This document shows positions 19,750 to 28,098 of a DNA stretch of 64,000 bases, piece after piece. The stretch lies in the NCBI RefSeq assembly GCF_000423525.1, contig NZ_AUID01000001.1:124001-188000 (forward strand). Reading direction: 5' to 3'. The notes under the pieces are model-generated. The model worked only from the letters and a program-made list of their open reading frames with translations. It had not been told where the DNA came from and made no database searches. The stretch is from Proteocatella sphenisci DSM 23131. Lineage in GTDB: Bacteria; Bacillota; Clostridia; Peptostreptococcales; Filifactoraceae. Both the position numbers and the translations under genes were made by a program. Each line of letters begins with the position of its first letter. Positions within the stretch are counted from its first letter, which is position 1.

Positions 19750-20268
19750 TTACATCTTTTCAGGTTCTGGGTACTCTACATCAAATGTTTCAACAGTAAC
19801 CGCTTCCATTATTTCGTCCACTTTTGGCTTATCTCCAAAACCAGTCTTGATTTTTTCTATGTCCATAGCAATTTCAAGTCCTTCAACCATCTTTCCAAAT
19901 CCCGCATACTGTCCGTCCAGATGAGGGCTGTTTGAGGTCATCAGAAAAAACTGTGATCCTGCAGAGTTTGGAGCCATTGTTCTCGCCATAGATATAACAC
20001 CTGGTTCATGAATTAAGTCGTTTTTATGACCATTAGATGAGAACTCACCCTTGATTGAATATCCTGGGCCACCGGCACCAGTTCCTTGAGGGTCTCCACC
20101 TTGTATCATAAATCCTTTAATTACTCTGTGAAACTTGAGCCCATCATAATATCCTTTTTTTACAAGTGATATAAAGTTATTTACTGTATTAGGCGCAATC
20201 TCAGGATATAATTCTATCTTAATATCTCCTCTGTCTTTGATTTTCATCGTTACTATTGGATTTGACAT
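19750..20268 (-). CDS. ppiB: peptidyl-prolyl cis-trans isomerase, cyclophilin type
   Basis: A 172-residue cytoplasmic cyclophilin that speeds proline isomerisation in folding proteins. FHRVIKGFMIQGGDPQGTG, the SAGSQFF-like segment and LDGQYAGFG are the active-site signatures. No signal peptide is seen. AAGGAG precedes the ATG. It is 87 bp after folC on the same strand. Confidence 0.94.
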   Translation of the reverse strand: MSNPIVTMKIKDRGDIKIELYPEIAPNTVNNFISLVKKGYYDGLKFHRVIKGFMIQGGDPQGTGAGGPGYSIKGEFSSNGHKNDLIHEPGVISMARTMAPNSAGSQFFLMTSNSPHLDGQYAGFGKMVEGLEIAMDIEKIKTGFGDKPKVDEIMEAVTVETFDVEYPEPEKM

Positions 20269-20355
20269 ATTTTATTCTCCTTTTAAATTCATTTTTTTAT
20301 TTACATTAATCATTTTAACATCATTTTCTTACTTTGTATAGAACATGGTATTGAT

Positions 20356-21678
20356 TTATAGTCTATGATACATTTCGTTTAGCAGTGTACGAACTTTACC
20401 AATCATATAGAGTGATCCTGCATATACTACAACCTCATCTTCTGATGCAGTTTTTTGTGCATAGTTTACAGCCTCTTTAATTTGAGGGATTTCAATTATC
20501 TCTAAAACTGTATCACTTTTATTTATCTTGGAAATTAAATCATGTACTTCTTTTACATTAGCCGCCCTTGGACTTTCAGGTTCAGTGATTATTACTTTTT
20601 GAACACATGGAACAAGAATTTCTGCCACTGAATAGATGTCTTTATCTGAAAGCATTCCAAAAACAAGATTTATTTTTTTCCCTTTGAGATATCTCTCTAT
20701 AGCTTCTCTTAGAATGCCTGCTCCATCTGGATTGTGTGCTCCATCAATTATAGTCATTGGATTTTCAGTTATTATCTCCATCCTGCCTGGCCACCTGGTG
20801 TCTCGTATTGACCCGTATAGCGCCTCTGTATCAATCTGAGATATTTTACCAGACATTTCCAGAATCCTAATAACACTAAGAGCAACCGCCAGATTTTTAG
20901 CCTGATGACGCCCAGGGAGCCTTATTTCTATACCTGAGTACAGATGCCCCATCTCTTCAATATTCACGGTCTGACCATGTATGTTTTCTGATATATATTC
21001 TATATTATCATTTTGGGTTATATAAAGATCCGATTTTCTTAGATTGCAGATTTCCGATATCACAAGTTCCACTTCTTTTGATTGCTGGTACAGGACAACA
21101 GGGATATTTTCTTTTATTATACCAGCTTTTTCAAATGCAATCTCAGCAAGAGTTTCACCGAGATATTGTGTATGATCCATACCAATTGAAGTTATAGCAC
21201 TTATTACAGGAGTGCATACATTTGTCGCATCCAACCTTCCTCCAAGCCCAACCTCAATCACTGCAAAATCCACATTTTTTTCACTGAAATAAAGATAAGC
21301 TGTAGCCGTTATTATTTCAAATTCTGTAGGATGCTCAAATCCAGAATCAAGGATTTTATCAATCGCTTTTTTTACTGTGCTTATACTCTGTGCAAGCTCC
21401 TCATCTGATATATTAGAATTATTGATTCTAATTCTTTCATTAAATTCTTCAAGATAGGGAGAAGTGTAAAGTCCTACATTGTAACCTTGATAAACCAGCA
21501 TATTATTTATATAAGAACATGTAGATCCTTTTCCATTTGTACCTGCCACATGTATTATCTCAAGGTTATTCTGTGGATTTCCTAAAATTTCAAGTAAATT
21601 CTTAACATTCTCAAGCCCTAACCTGGAACCAAATTTGCCTGTATTTTCAATATAATTTAACGCCTGTCTATAATCCAT
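20356..21678 (-). CDS. folC: bifunctional folylpolyglutamate/dihydrofolate synthase
   Basis: A 440-residue Mur-ligase-family enzyme that adds glutamate to folates. The ATP loop VAGTNGKGSTCSY is near residue 45, with EVGLGGRLDATN and the C-terminal DGAHNPDG signature. The start has GAGGCGG just upstream. It follows truA by 18 bp, so the order GNAT - truA - folC (and perhaps ppiB) is probably one transcript. Confidence 0.94.
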   Translation of the reverse strand: MDYRQALNYIENTGKFGSRLGLENVKNLLEILGNPQNNLEIIHVAGTNGKGSTCSYINNMLVYQGYNVGLYTSPYLEEFNERIRINNSNISDEELAQSISTVKKAIDKILDSGFEHPTEFEIITATAYLYFSEKNVDFAVIEVGLGGRLDATNVCTPVISAITSIGMDHTQYLGETLAEIAFEKAGIIKENIPVVLYQQSKEVELVISEICNLRKSDLYITQNDNIEYISENIHGQTVNIEEMGHLYSGIEIRLPGRHQAKNLAVALSVIRILEMSGKISQIDTEALYGSIRDTRWPGRMEIITENPMTIIDGAHNPDGAGILREAIERYLKGKKINLVFGMLSDKDIYSVAEILVPCVQKVIITEPESPRAANVKEVHDLISKINKSDTVLEIIEIPQIKEAVNYAQKTASEDEVVVYAGSLYMIGKVRTLLNEMYHRL

Positions 21679-21696
21679 ATCCGCCTCTTAATTATA

Positions 21697-22443
21697 TTAA
21701 TATTTTACTTTTAAGAGTTTCAGCCCTTGTGATGGAACCATAACTCCAGCATCTTCTCTTGATCCATTTTTTAATATTTCCTGCACTGAATTGATGTCTC
21801 TGCTTCCTGTTCCAACTTCAAGAAGAGTACCTGCAATTATTCTTACCATGTTTTGCAAAAATCCATTTCCCTCTATCTCAATCACAACTTCTCCATAATT
21901 ATCTTGATAAATTACTATATCATATATTTTTCTCACTGTAGATTTCGTTTTAGATTTAAGGTTTGTAAATCCAGAGAAATCTCTTTCTCCAACCAGGAGT
22001 TCTGCTGCTTTTTTCATTTTCTCTACATTTGGCACATCGTTTATATGATATGCATATTTTCTTGTAAATACGTTGCGATTTCTGTCTGAAGATATCCTGT
22101 ACTGATACGTTTTTGAATATACATTGTATCTTGAATGGAATCTGTCTGATACTTCAGATATTTCTTTTACATATATATCTTCTGGCAGATATTTATCAAA
22201 ATGATTAAGCATACCTTTTTCGTCTATTTTATCATCTGTATTAAAATTTGCTGTGTAATTTTCGCTATGAACTCCTGCGTCGGTTCTTCCACATCCAACA
22301 AGCGAAACATCATGGCCGACATAAGTCTTAATTACAGACTCAAGTTTGCCCTGAATAGTACTTTCGTTTTCTTTTGTTCCTGTTTGTTTTTGAAATCCCT
22401 TATATCTTCCGCCATCATATTGTAATACTATTTTATAATTCAT
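21697..22443 (-). CDS. truA: tRNA pseudouridine(38-40) synthase
   Basis: A 248-residue enzyme that converts uridines 38-40 of tRNA to pseudouridine. The catalytic aspartate is Asp55 in GCGRTDAGVHS. The ATG at 22443 matches the family start (MNYKIVLQYDGG); the frame is open 48 codons further upstream but those codons lie over the GNAT gene. Its start overlaps the end of the GNAT gene by 11 bases, so it is probably translated by coupling. Confidence 0.94.
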   Translation of the reverse strand: MNYKIVLQYDGGRYKGFQKQTGTKENESTIQGKLESVIKTYVGHDVSLVGCGRTDAGVHSENYTANFNTDDKIDEKGMLNHFDKYLPEDIYVKEISEVSDRFHSRYNVYSKTYQYRISSDRNRNVFTRKYAYHINDVPNVEKMKKAAELLVGERDFSGFTNLKSKTKSTVRKIYDIVIYQDNYGEVVIEIEGNGFLQNMVRIIAGTLLEVGTGSRDINSVQEILKNGSREDAGVMVPSQGLKLLKVKY

Positions 22444-22876
22444 TTTCACTCTTTTCCCATACAAAAAGCAGCTCTGTCTCCTGTGTATTTTGATCAAATT
22501 GCCTGTATTGAAACTTAAAACCTTGCCTGGTAAGAAAACCCTGGGCATTTTTGTTTTTTTCGTATACAGATATAAATAATTTATCATGTTTTTCTTTTAC
22601 GCAGTTCAGCAGCTGAACACCAATACCTTTGTTTTGAAAAGGCATTTCTACAAATATTGCACCAATAGTACTTTCTTCAATTATAGATATAAAACCTACA
22701 ACCCCTCCATCCATAGTGTAAACATAACTTTCACTGTTTAGTATATAATTTGATCTCATATTTTCAATAGCTTCATGCCAATAATTTTCATTAACAAAAT
22801 CATGAGCTTCCACTATCGTCTCTATCCATACCTGCATAACGGCCGCAGTATCTTTAATCTCAAATTTTCTTATCAT
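22433..22876 (-). CDS. GNAT family N-acetyltransferase
   Basis: A 147-residue acetyltransferase of unknown substrate. Typical pieces are GAIFVEMPFQNKGIGVQLL (acetyl-CoA binding) and a C-terminal NAQGFLTRQGFKFQYRQ strand. The ATG at 22876 is preceded by GGTGAG and by a tandem 20-bp duplication that repeats this ribosome binding site. It overlaps truA. Confidence 0.85.
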   Translation of the reverse strand: MIRKFEIKDTAAVMQVWIETIVEAHDFVNENYWHEAIENMRSNYILNSESYVYTMDGGVVGFISIIEESTIGAIFVEMPFQNKGIGVQLLNCVKEKHDKLFISVYEKNKNAQGFLTRQGFKFQYRQFDQNTQETELLFVWEKSENEL

Positions 22877-22880
22877 ATAA

Positions 22881-22920
22881 CTCACCATTCTTTTATATAA
22901 CTCACCATTCTTTTATATAA
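22881..22920. repeat. 20-bp tandem duplication over the GNAT ribosome binding site
   Basis: Two perfect copies of CTCACCATTCTTTTATATAA (22881-22900 and 22901-22920), with partial further matches on both sides. On the minus strand each copy carries GGTGAG and an ATG, so the leader holds a repeated translation-start-like segment. Confidence 0.9.
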
Positions 22921-22960
22921 CTCAAAAAAATATACTCTGATTAATCACAATATGAAATTT

Positions 22961-24133
22961 TTATACATCAACGACTGTTGCATTCTCCATCGCCTCTGAA
23001 ACCAGTCTCTCCACGTCAAGCGCTTCTTCAGCCTTATATATCTTTTCAAGTTTTGGCTTTGTGGCAGGTCTTTTTGGTAGAAATACTGTGCAGCAGTCTT
23101 CTTCTGGAATTATTGATGTTTCAAACGTGTCAATATTTCTTGCAATCTTTATTATATCTTCTTTGTCAAATGATATAAGAGGTCTGATAACTGGCATGGA
23201 TTTTACAACATCATTGGTTGCAGTCAATCCTTCAATAGTCTGAGATGCCACCTGCCCTATACTTTCTCCAGTTACAAGCGCCCCACATCCTGTCTGCTGG
23301 GCTATCAGCTCTGCTATTCTCATCATAAATCTTCTTGAAAGTATGGTCATTAGCTCTTCAGGACATTTTTCAGCAATTTCCTTCTGAATAGGAAGAAGGT
23401 TAACCATATGGATTTTTATGTTGCCTGTATATAGAGATACTATCTTTGCAAGTTGCTCTACTTTTTGTGCCGATTTTTCGCTTGTGAAAGGAAAACTGTG
23501 GAAATGTACAGCTTCAATTTCAAGTCCTCTTTTTGAGGCCATATAAGTCGCTACTGGGGAATCTATACCTCCAGAAAGCAGGGTTGCTACCTTACCGTTT
23601 ATTCCTACTGGCAATCCACCCACGCCATCAATTTTTCGAGCATAGACAATGTTTACGTTGTCTCTAAACTCTGCATACACTGTAAGCTCTGGTTTAAATA
23701 CGTCAACTGCTATAACATCAGGGTTTTGAGAAAGAATATAGCCCGCTATGTCTTTTGTCATTTCAGGAGATGTCATATGAAAAGACTTGTTTTGTCTCTT
23801 AACATCCATTTTAAATGTCTTGTATTCTCCATTTTCAATTGCATCCTCAAAAACTTTAAGACAAATTTCCTTGAGGTTATCATATCCTTTTTCAGTTTTT
23901 ATAGCAGGACTAAGGGTCACTACGCCAAAAACATTCTTCACTTTGTCAATGACCTGATCCATGATTTCAGGATCTGCATCGACATATATTCTCCCCTCTC
24001 CCTTGTATACTTTATAACCTTGCATTCCATAAAGTGCCTTCTTTATGTTCGTCATGAGCTTTTTCTCAAATACTGGCCTATTTTCGCCTTTTATTGCCAC
24101 TTCACCATTTCTGATTATTATGGTATTAAACAT
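22961..24133 (-). CDS. thiI: tRNA 4-thiouridine synthase
   Basis: A 390-residue protein with an N-terminal ferredoxin-like/THUMP part and a PP-loop ATPase part (TLLSGGIDSPVATYM). It activates U8 of tRNA for thiolation and can act in thiamine thiazole formation. The C-terminal rhodanese domain of the E. coli enzyme is absent, as is usual in Firmicutes; sulfur would come straight from the adjacent cysteine desulfurase. The ATG at 24133, with AGGAG 5-6 bases upstream, lies one base past the desulfurase stop codon, implying coupled translation. Confidence 0.94.
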   Translation of the reverse strand: MFNTIIIRNGEVAIKGENRPVFEKKLMTNIKKALYGMQGYKVYKGEGRIYVDADPEIMDQVIDKVKNVFGVVTLSPAIKTEKGYDNLKEICLKVFEDAIENGEYKTFKMDVKRQNKSFHMTSPEMTKDIAGYILSQNPDVIAVDVFKPELTVYAEFRDNVNIVYARKIDGVGGLPVGINGKVATLLSGGIDSPVATYMASKRGLEIEAVHFHSFPFTSEKSAQKVEQLAKIVSLYTGNIKIHMVNLLPIQKEIAEKCPEELMTILSRRFMMRIAELIAQQTGCGALVTGESIGQVASQTIEGLTATNDVVKSMPVIRPLISFDKEDIIKIARNIDTFETSIIPEEDCCTVFLPKRPATKPKLEKIYKAEEALDVERLVSEAMENATVVDV

Positions 24134-24134
24134 T

Positions 24135-25286
24135 TTATCTCCTTCCAAATTTTGTTATCATCCTTATATCTTCAACTGCAGCTCTAAGCTCCTGTATACA
24201 CAAATCAATTTCTTCTTTTGTATTGAGTGAAGAAAGCGAAAATCTAATTGCACCTTCTATTTCATTTTCTTTTAATCCGATGGATCTCAGTACGTGAGAT
24301 CCTTTCTTTTTAGATGAGCAGGCTGAACCTGTAGAAACATATATGCCCTTACTTTCCAGAGTGTGCAGCAGTATTTCCGCCTTAGCACCAATAAAGGATA
24401 CATTGAGTATGTGACATACTCCGTTCTCAGGAGAATTAATCTTTATATTTTCTATATTGTCTGTTATTGACTTCTTCAAATAATTCTTTAGCTCATTTAT
24501 ATATTGTGTGTTTTTAGTAAAGTCTCTGTCATTTATTTCCACAGCTTTTCCAAGCGCAAAGATCCCCGGTGTATTCTCTGTACCACAGCGATATCCTTTT
24601 TCCTGCCCACCACCTAAAAACATAGGATTAAGGCGGGAGGTGTCCCTTGCATAAAGAACTCCACTACCTTTGATTCCATGTATTTTATGTCCAGATACAC
24701 TTAGATAATCAGCCCTTGATTTATCGACGTCAACTTTCAGTTTCATATAGGACTGAACGGCATCTATGTGAATGGCTGTAGCCGGATTTTTTTTCTTAAC
24801 TTCATTTCCAAGTTTGTTTATATCAATAATATTACCCGTCTCATTATTTACATGCATTACACTTAGCAAAGCCGTTTGAGGAGTAATAGCTTCAACTATG
24901 CGATCCACCTCTATTATCCCATTTTCAGGTTTTATATAAGTTACCGTGTAACCTTCACGCTCATATTTTTTTATAAGATTAAGTGTAGCATCATGCTCAT
25001 ACTCAGTCGTAACAATGTGTTTTCCTCTTGAGTTTCGAATAGAAGAATTTATTGCAGTATTTATAGACTCGGTTCCACCAGATGTGAATATTATATTTTT
25101 AGACTTTGTATTTATTGTCCCTGCTATATTTTCTCTGATATCTTCCATTTTTTTTGAAACTGCTATAGCTTTATCATAAATTGACGATGGATTGTAAAAC
25201 ATGTTATTTATCGCAGAGTTTACTGCCTCTGCAACTTCTGTATATGGTTTTGTTGTTGCACTGTTATCAAAATATATTTCTTTCAT
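24135..25286 (-). CDS. cysteine desulfurase (NifS/IscS family), ThiI partner
   Basis: A 383-residue PLP enzyme that takes sulfur from cysteine. The PLP lysine is in SVSGHKIHGIKG and the catalytic cysteine in STGSACSSKKKGSH. It is immediately upstream of thiI, like the dedicated NifZ-ThiI pair of B. subtilis, so tRNA thiolation is the probable role rather than general Fe-S assembly. GGAG lies before the ATG. Confidence 0.93.
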   Translation of the reverse strand: MKEIYFDNSATTKPYTEVAEAVNSAINNMFYNPSSIYDKAIAVSKKMEDIRENIAGTINTKSKNIIFTSGGTESINTAINSSIRNSRGKHIVTTEYEHDATLNLIKKYEREGYTVTYIKPENGIIEVDRIVEAITPQTALLSVMHVNNETGNIIDINKLGNEVKKKNPATAIHIDAVQSYMKLKVDVDKSRADYLSVSGHKIHGIKGSGVLYARDTSRLNPMFLGGGQEKGYRCGTENTPGIFALGKAVEINDRDFTKNTQYINELKNYLKKSITDNIENIKINSPENGVCHILNVSFIGAKAEILLHTLESKGIYVSTGSACSSKKKGSHVLRSIGLKENEIEGAIRFSLSSLNTKEEIDLCIQELRAAVEDIRMITKFGRR

Positions 25287-25384
25287 CCTAACTCCAATAT
25301 CCCTTAAAATTTAATAAAAAACAAAATATGCCTTTAATATAATATATAATTATATCACTTTATATTCATTACTACAAAAAGTAA

Positions 25385-25413
25385 TTGTATATTTCATAAT
25401 TTTATCATACAAT
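25385..25413 (+). promoter_or_regulatory. promoter of the asparaginase gene
   Basis: TTGTAT (25385-25390), 17-bp spacer, TACAAT (25408-25413). Downstream, at 25432-25453, an AAAATTGAA/TTCAATTTT inverted repeat lies in the leader before the ribosome binding site. Confidence 0.65.
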
Positions 25414-25485
25414 ATTTTGTGTGTCATTTTTAAAATTGAAATTTTTCAATTTTGTAAATCTTATTATTGGAGGCTAATTATACTT

Positions 25486-26472
25486 ATGAAAAAACCTAAA
25501 GTGGCAATTATATTTACCGGCGGAACTATATCTATGACTATAGATGAAAAAATCGGGGCAGCCATTCCCTCCCTTTCAGGAGATCAGATACTCTCAATGG
25601 TAACAAATATAGACAAGCTTGCTGATATAGAACCCATTGAATACTGCGAAATTCCGGGACCACATGTTAATTTTGAAATGCTTTTTGAAATAAGAAAGAT
25701 AGTCCTTGAACTTTCACAAAGAGAAGATATAACTGGGGTCATAATAACTCACGGAACAGATACACTTGCAGAAAGTGCATATTTCCTGGATCTCACCCTT
25801 AATATTAAAAAACCTGTAATTGTTGTAGGAGCTATGAGAAACAGCTCAGAACTTGGATATGATGGCTCATCCAATCTTGCCGCAGCAGTATGTACTGCAA
25901 TTTCTCCAAATGCAGTGGGAAAAGGCGTCCTTGTCGTATTAAACAACGAGGTAAATACCGCCAGGGAAGTTACAAAAACCAATACCATGTCACTAAACAC
26001 TTTCCAGTCAAATTATGGGCCTATAGGCATAATAGATACCAATGAATTTATAATCCACCGAAATATTGCTGTTCACGATTTTATCGAAACAGAAAAAATC
26101 GAAAAAAATGTTGTATTGATAAAATCATGTATGGATATGGGACCTGAAATCCTCGATTTCTGTATTGAAAAAGGATCTAAGGGCATAGTAATCGAAGCTA
26201 TGGGTAGGGGTAATCTTCCACCTGATCTTGTCCCTTCAATTAAAAATGCAATTTCCAAAAATATAGTTGTTGTAATTGTTTCCAGATGCCCTTCTGGAAG
26301 AGTAATGTCAAGTTACGGATATCCTGGTGGAGGGAAAAATCTTCGTGATCTGGGGGTTATATTTGGTGGTGAACTTTCCGGAGAAAAAGCAAGAATCAGA
26401 TTAATGTTGGCTCTTGGTGCCACCTCTGATATGGAATTCATTCAAAATATGTTTGAAAAAAATTACATCTAA
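25486..26472 (+). CDS. L-asparaginase
   Basis: A 328-residue asparaginase that makes aspartate and ammonia. The two threonine active-site motifs are FTGGTISM near the N-terminus and THGTDTLAES. No signal peptide is evident, so it is probably cytoplasmic. The ATG at 25486 is the family start although GGAGG ends 12 bases upstream, a long gap; upstream codons in the same frame are not conserved-looking. It is a single-gene unit with its own promoter and terminator. Confidence 0.93.
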   Translation: MKKPKVAIIFTGGTISMTIDEKIGAAIPSLSGDQILSMVTNIDKLADIEPIEYCEIPGPHVNFEMLFEIRKIVLELSQREDITGVIITHGTDTLAESAYFLDLTLNIKKPVIVVGAMRNSSELGYDGSSNLAAAVCTAISPNAVGKGVLVVLNNEVNTAREVTKTNTMSLNTFQSNYGPIGIIDTNEFIIHRNIAVHDFIETEKIEKNVVLIKSCMDMGPEILDFCIEKGSKGIVIEAMGRGNLPPDLVPSIKNAISKNIVVVIVSRCPSGRVMSSYGYPGGGKNLRDLGVIFGGELSGEKARIRLMLALGATSDMEFIQNMFEKNYI

Positions 26473-26478
26473 AAAAAT

Positions 26479-26507
26479 AAAAAACTGGAATAAACCAGTT
26501 TTTTTTA
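26479..26507. terminator. intrinsic terminator after asparaginase
   Basis: AAAACTGG with CCAGTTTT around AATAAA, flanked by an A-run and a T-run. It serves asparaginase and possibly the convergent hpt paralogue. Confidence 0.85.
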
Positions 26508-26515
26508 TTGCTTAT

Positions 26516-27055
26516 TTATCTATCTTCATTTGTAACTGCAAAAACGTAGGGTATATTTCTATAGTAATCTCCATAATTAAGCCCATATCCAACTACAAAC
26601 TTGTCTTCTATAGAAAACCCTATATAATCTGCTTCCAGGTCCACCTGTCTTCTGTCAGGTTTATCTAAAAGTACACAACTTTTTATACTGGCTGGAGATT
26701 TTTTCATAATATGTTCCGTAACATATTTCATAGTAATTCCTGAATCAGTAATATCATCTACAACAAGAACGTCTACACCTTCCAGATTGTCCTGAATATC
26801 CATACTCACAGATACACTTCCACTTGATGTTTCTGAATGTCCATAGCTTGAGGTTATCATAAATGCAACTTTTAGTGGTATGCTCATCTTTCTTACAAGA
26901 TCGGCGGTAAAAATAAAGCTTCCTTTGAGCAAAGACACAACCAGTAAATTCTTACCTTCGTAAGCCTTACTTATCTCTTCTGCAAGTTCACTTATCCTGT
27001 CTTTAATCTCCTCTTCTGAACAAAGCACTTCCCAGACCTTACTCTCTATATCCAT
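26516..27055 (-). CDS. hpt: hypoxanthine phosphoribosyltransferase, second copy
   Basis: A 179-residue HPRT paralogue of the protein at 5670-6194. The PRPP loop is VLVVDDITDSGIT, with LDKPDRRQVD and KFVVGYGLNYGDYYRN near the end. The two copies share the motifs but are clearly diverged. The ATG at 27055 is the likely start although only a weak GCGAG box precedes it; a TTG 48 bases upstream is in frame with no better box. It is 79 bp after the EamA transporter. Confidence 0.9.
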   Translation of the reverse strand: MDIESKVWEVLCSEEEIKDRISELAEEISKAYEGKNLLVVSLLKGSFIFTADLVRKMSIPLKVAFMITSSYGHSETSSGSVSVSMDIQDNLEGVDVLVVDDITDSGITMKYVTEHIMKKSPASIKSCVLLDKPDRRQVDLEADYIGFSIEDKFVVGYGLNYGDYYRNIPYVFAVTNEDR

Positions 27056-27134
27056 TTTTTTCTCGCTTTCTTTACCAATATTAGTATTCCTGTTTATAGA
27101 CAATTTTAAATAAAATACCTGGAAATGTCAATAA

Positions 27135-28034
27135 TCAAATGTGTTTATTAGCTGAATGTCCTAATCCTAAAAATTCGAATCTTGTTTCAATCAATAATAT
27201 TGCAACAAATACAGTAATGCATCCAAGTGCCATTTGTATGTTAAACAGTTCGCCTTCAAAAACAACCGCAACCAAGGTTCCAATTACTGATTCTAATGAA
27301 AGAATAAGTGATGCATGTGTTGCCGGAGTATATTTTTGACATATATTCTGAAGAAGAAATGCAAGCAGAGTAGACCCAAGTATCATATATGCTATAGAAA
27401 TAGTTGCCTCTGATCCTAGTTTTGTGGGCATAGGTTCCATAATAAGAGCTGAGCCCAGAGAAAGAACAGCCGTTACTGCAAACTGGACTATTGTAAGAGC
27501 AATAGGATCTTTATCTTTTGCAAAAAAACCAATAGATACTATATGACATGCAAAAAATACAGCGCACATAAGAGTCCACATATCACCAACGTTAAGATGC
27601 AATCCATCTTTTAGAGTGATTAAACCTATCCCTGCCGTTGCAAGAGCTGCCCCAATGAATGCAAATTTGTCTGGTGCTTTTTTGTATATCATCCATACAA
27701 GGAAAGGAACAAAAATAACATTGGTAGCAGTTAAGAAAGCCTGATTTGAAATACTGGTGAACTGTAATCCTATAGTCTGCGCTGCAAAAGCAATATAAAG
27801 AAATATTCCAATTATAAATCCCGCTTTTATATCATCTTTATTTATTTTTTTAAAATTTTTAAAAAACACTATGCTCATTATGATTGTAGCACCTACAAAT
27901 CTCATAGCCATCATCCAAAGCGGAGTTATATAATCCAGTCCTCTTTTTGTAAAAAGAAATCCCAAACCCCAAAGTAAAGCGACCATAAGTAATCCCAGAT
28001 CTGCAAGCAATACTTGTTTTTTTGTCTTATCCAT
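27135..28034 (-). CDS. EamA/DMT-family transporter
   Basis: A 299-residue membrane protein with about ten hydrophobic helices in two EamA repeats (starting LLMVALLWGLGFLFTKRGL and MCAVFFACHIVSIGFF). Substrate unknown; relatives export amino acids or other metabolites. AGGAG precedes the ATG. Confidence 0.88.
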   Translation of the reverse strand: MDKTKKQVLLADLGLLMVALLWGLGFLFTKRGLDYITPLWMMAMRFVGATIIMSIVFFKNFKKINKDDIKAGFIIGIFLYIAFAAQTIGLQFTSISNQAFLTATNVIFVPFLVWMIYKKAPDKFAFIGAALATAGIGLITLKDGLHLNVGDMWTLMCAVFFACHIVSIGFFAKDKDPIALTIVQFAVTAVLSLGSALIMEPMPTKLGSEATISIAYMILGSTLLAFLLQNICQKYTPATHASLILSLESVIGTLVAVVFEGELFNIQMALGCITVFVAILLIETRFEFLGLGHSANKHI

Positions 28035-28052
28035 AATTATTCTCCTATGTAG

Positions 28053-28080
28053 TAAAATGCATGAAATATTTCATGCACTT
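28053..28080 (-). terminator. intrinsic terminator of the second ABC-F gene
   Basis: A perfect palindrome TGCATGAAATATTTCATGCA (28058-28077), flanked by T-rich sequence on the minus strand, 19 bp after the ABC-F stop codon. Confidence 0.8.
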
Positions 28081-28098
28081 TAAAAGTAACACTATATC

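Noticed and set aside
22444-22587. 48-residue N-terminal extension of TruA
   Set aside because: It lies within the GNAT gene in another frame and is not seen in the family.
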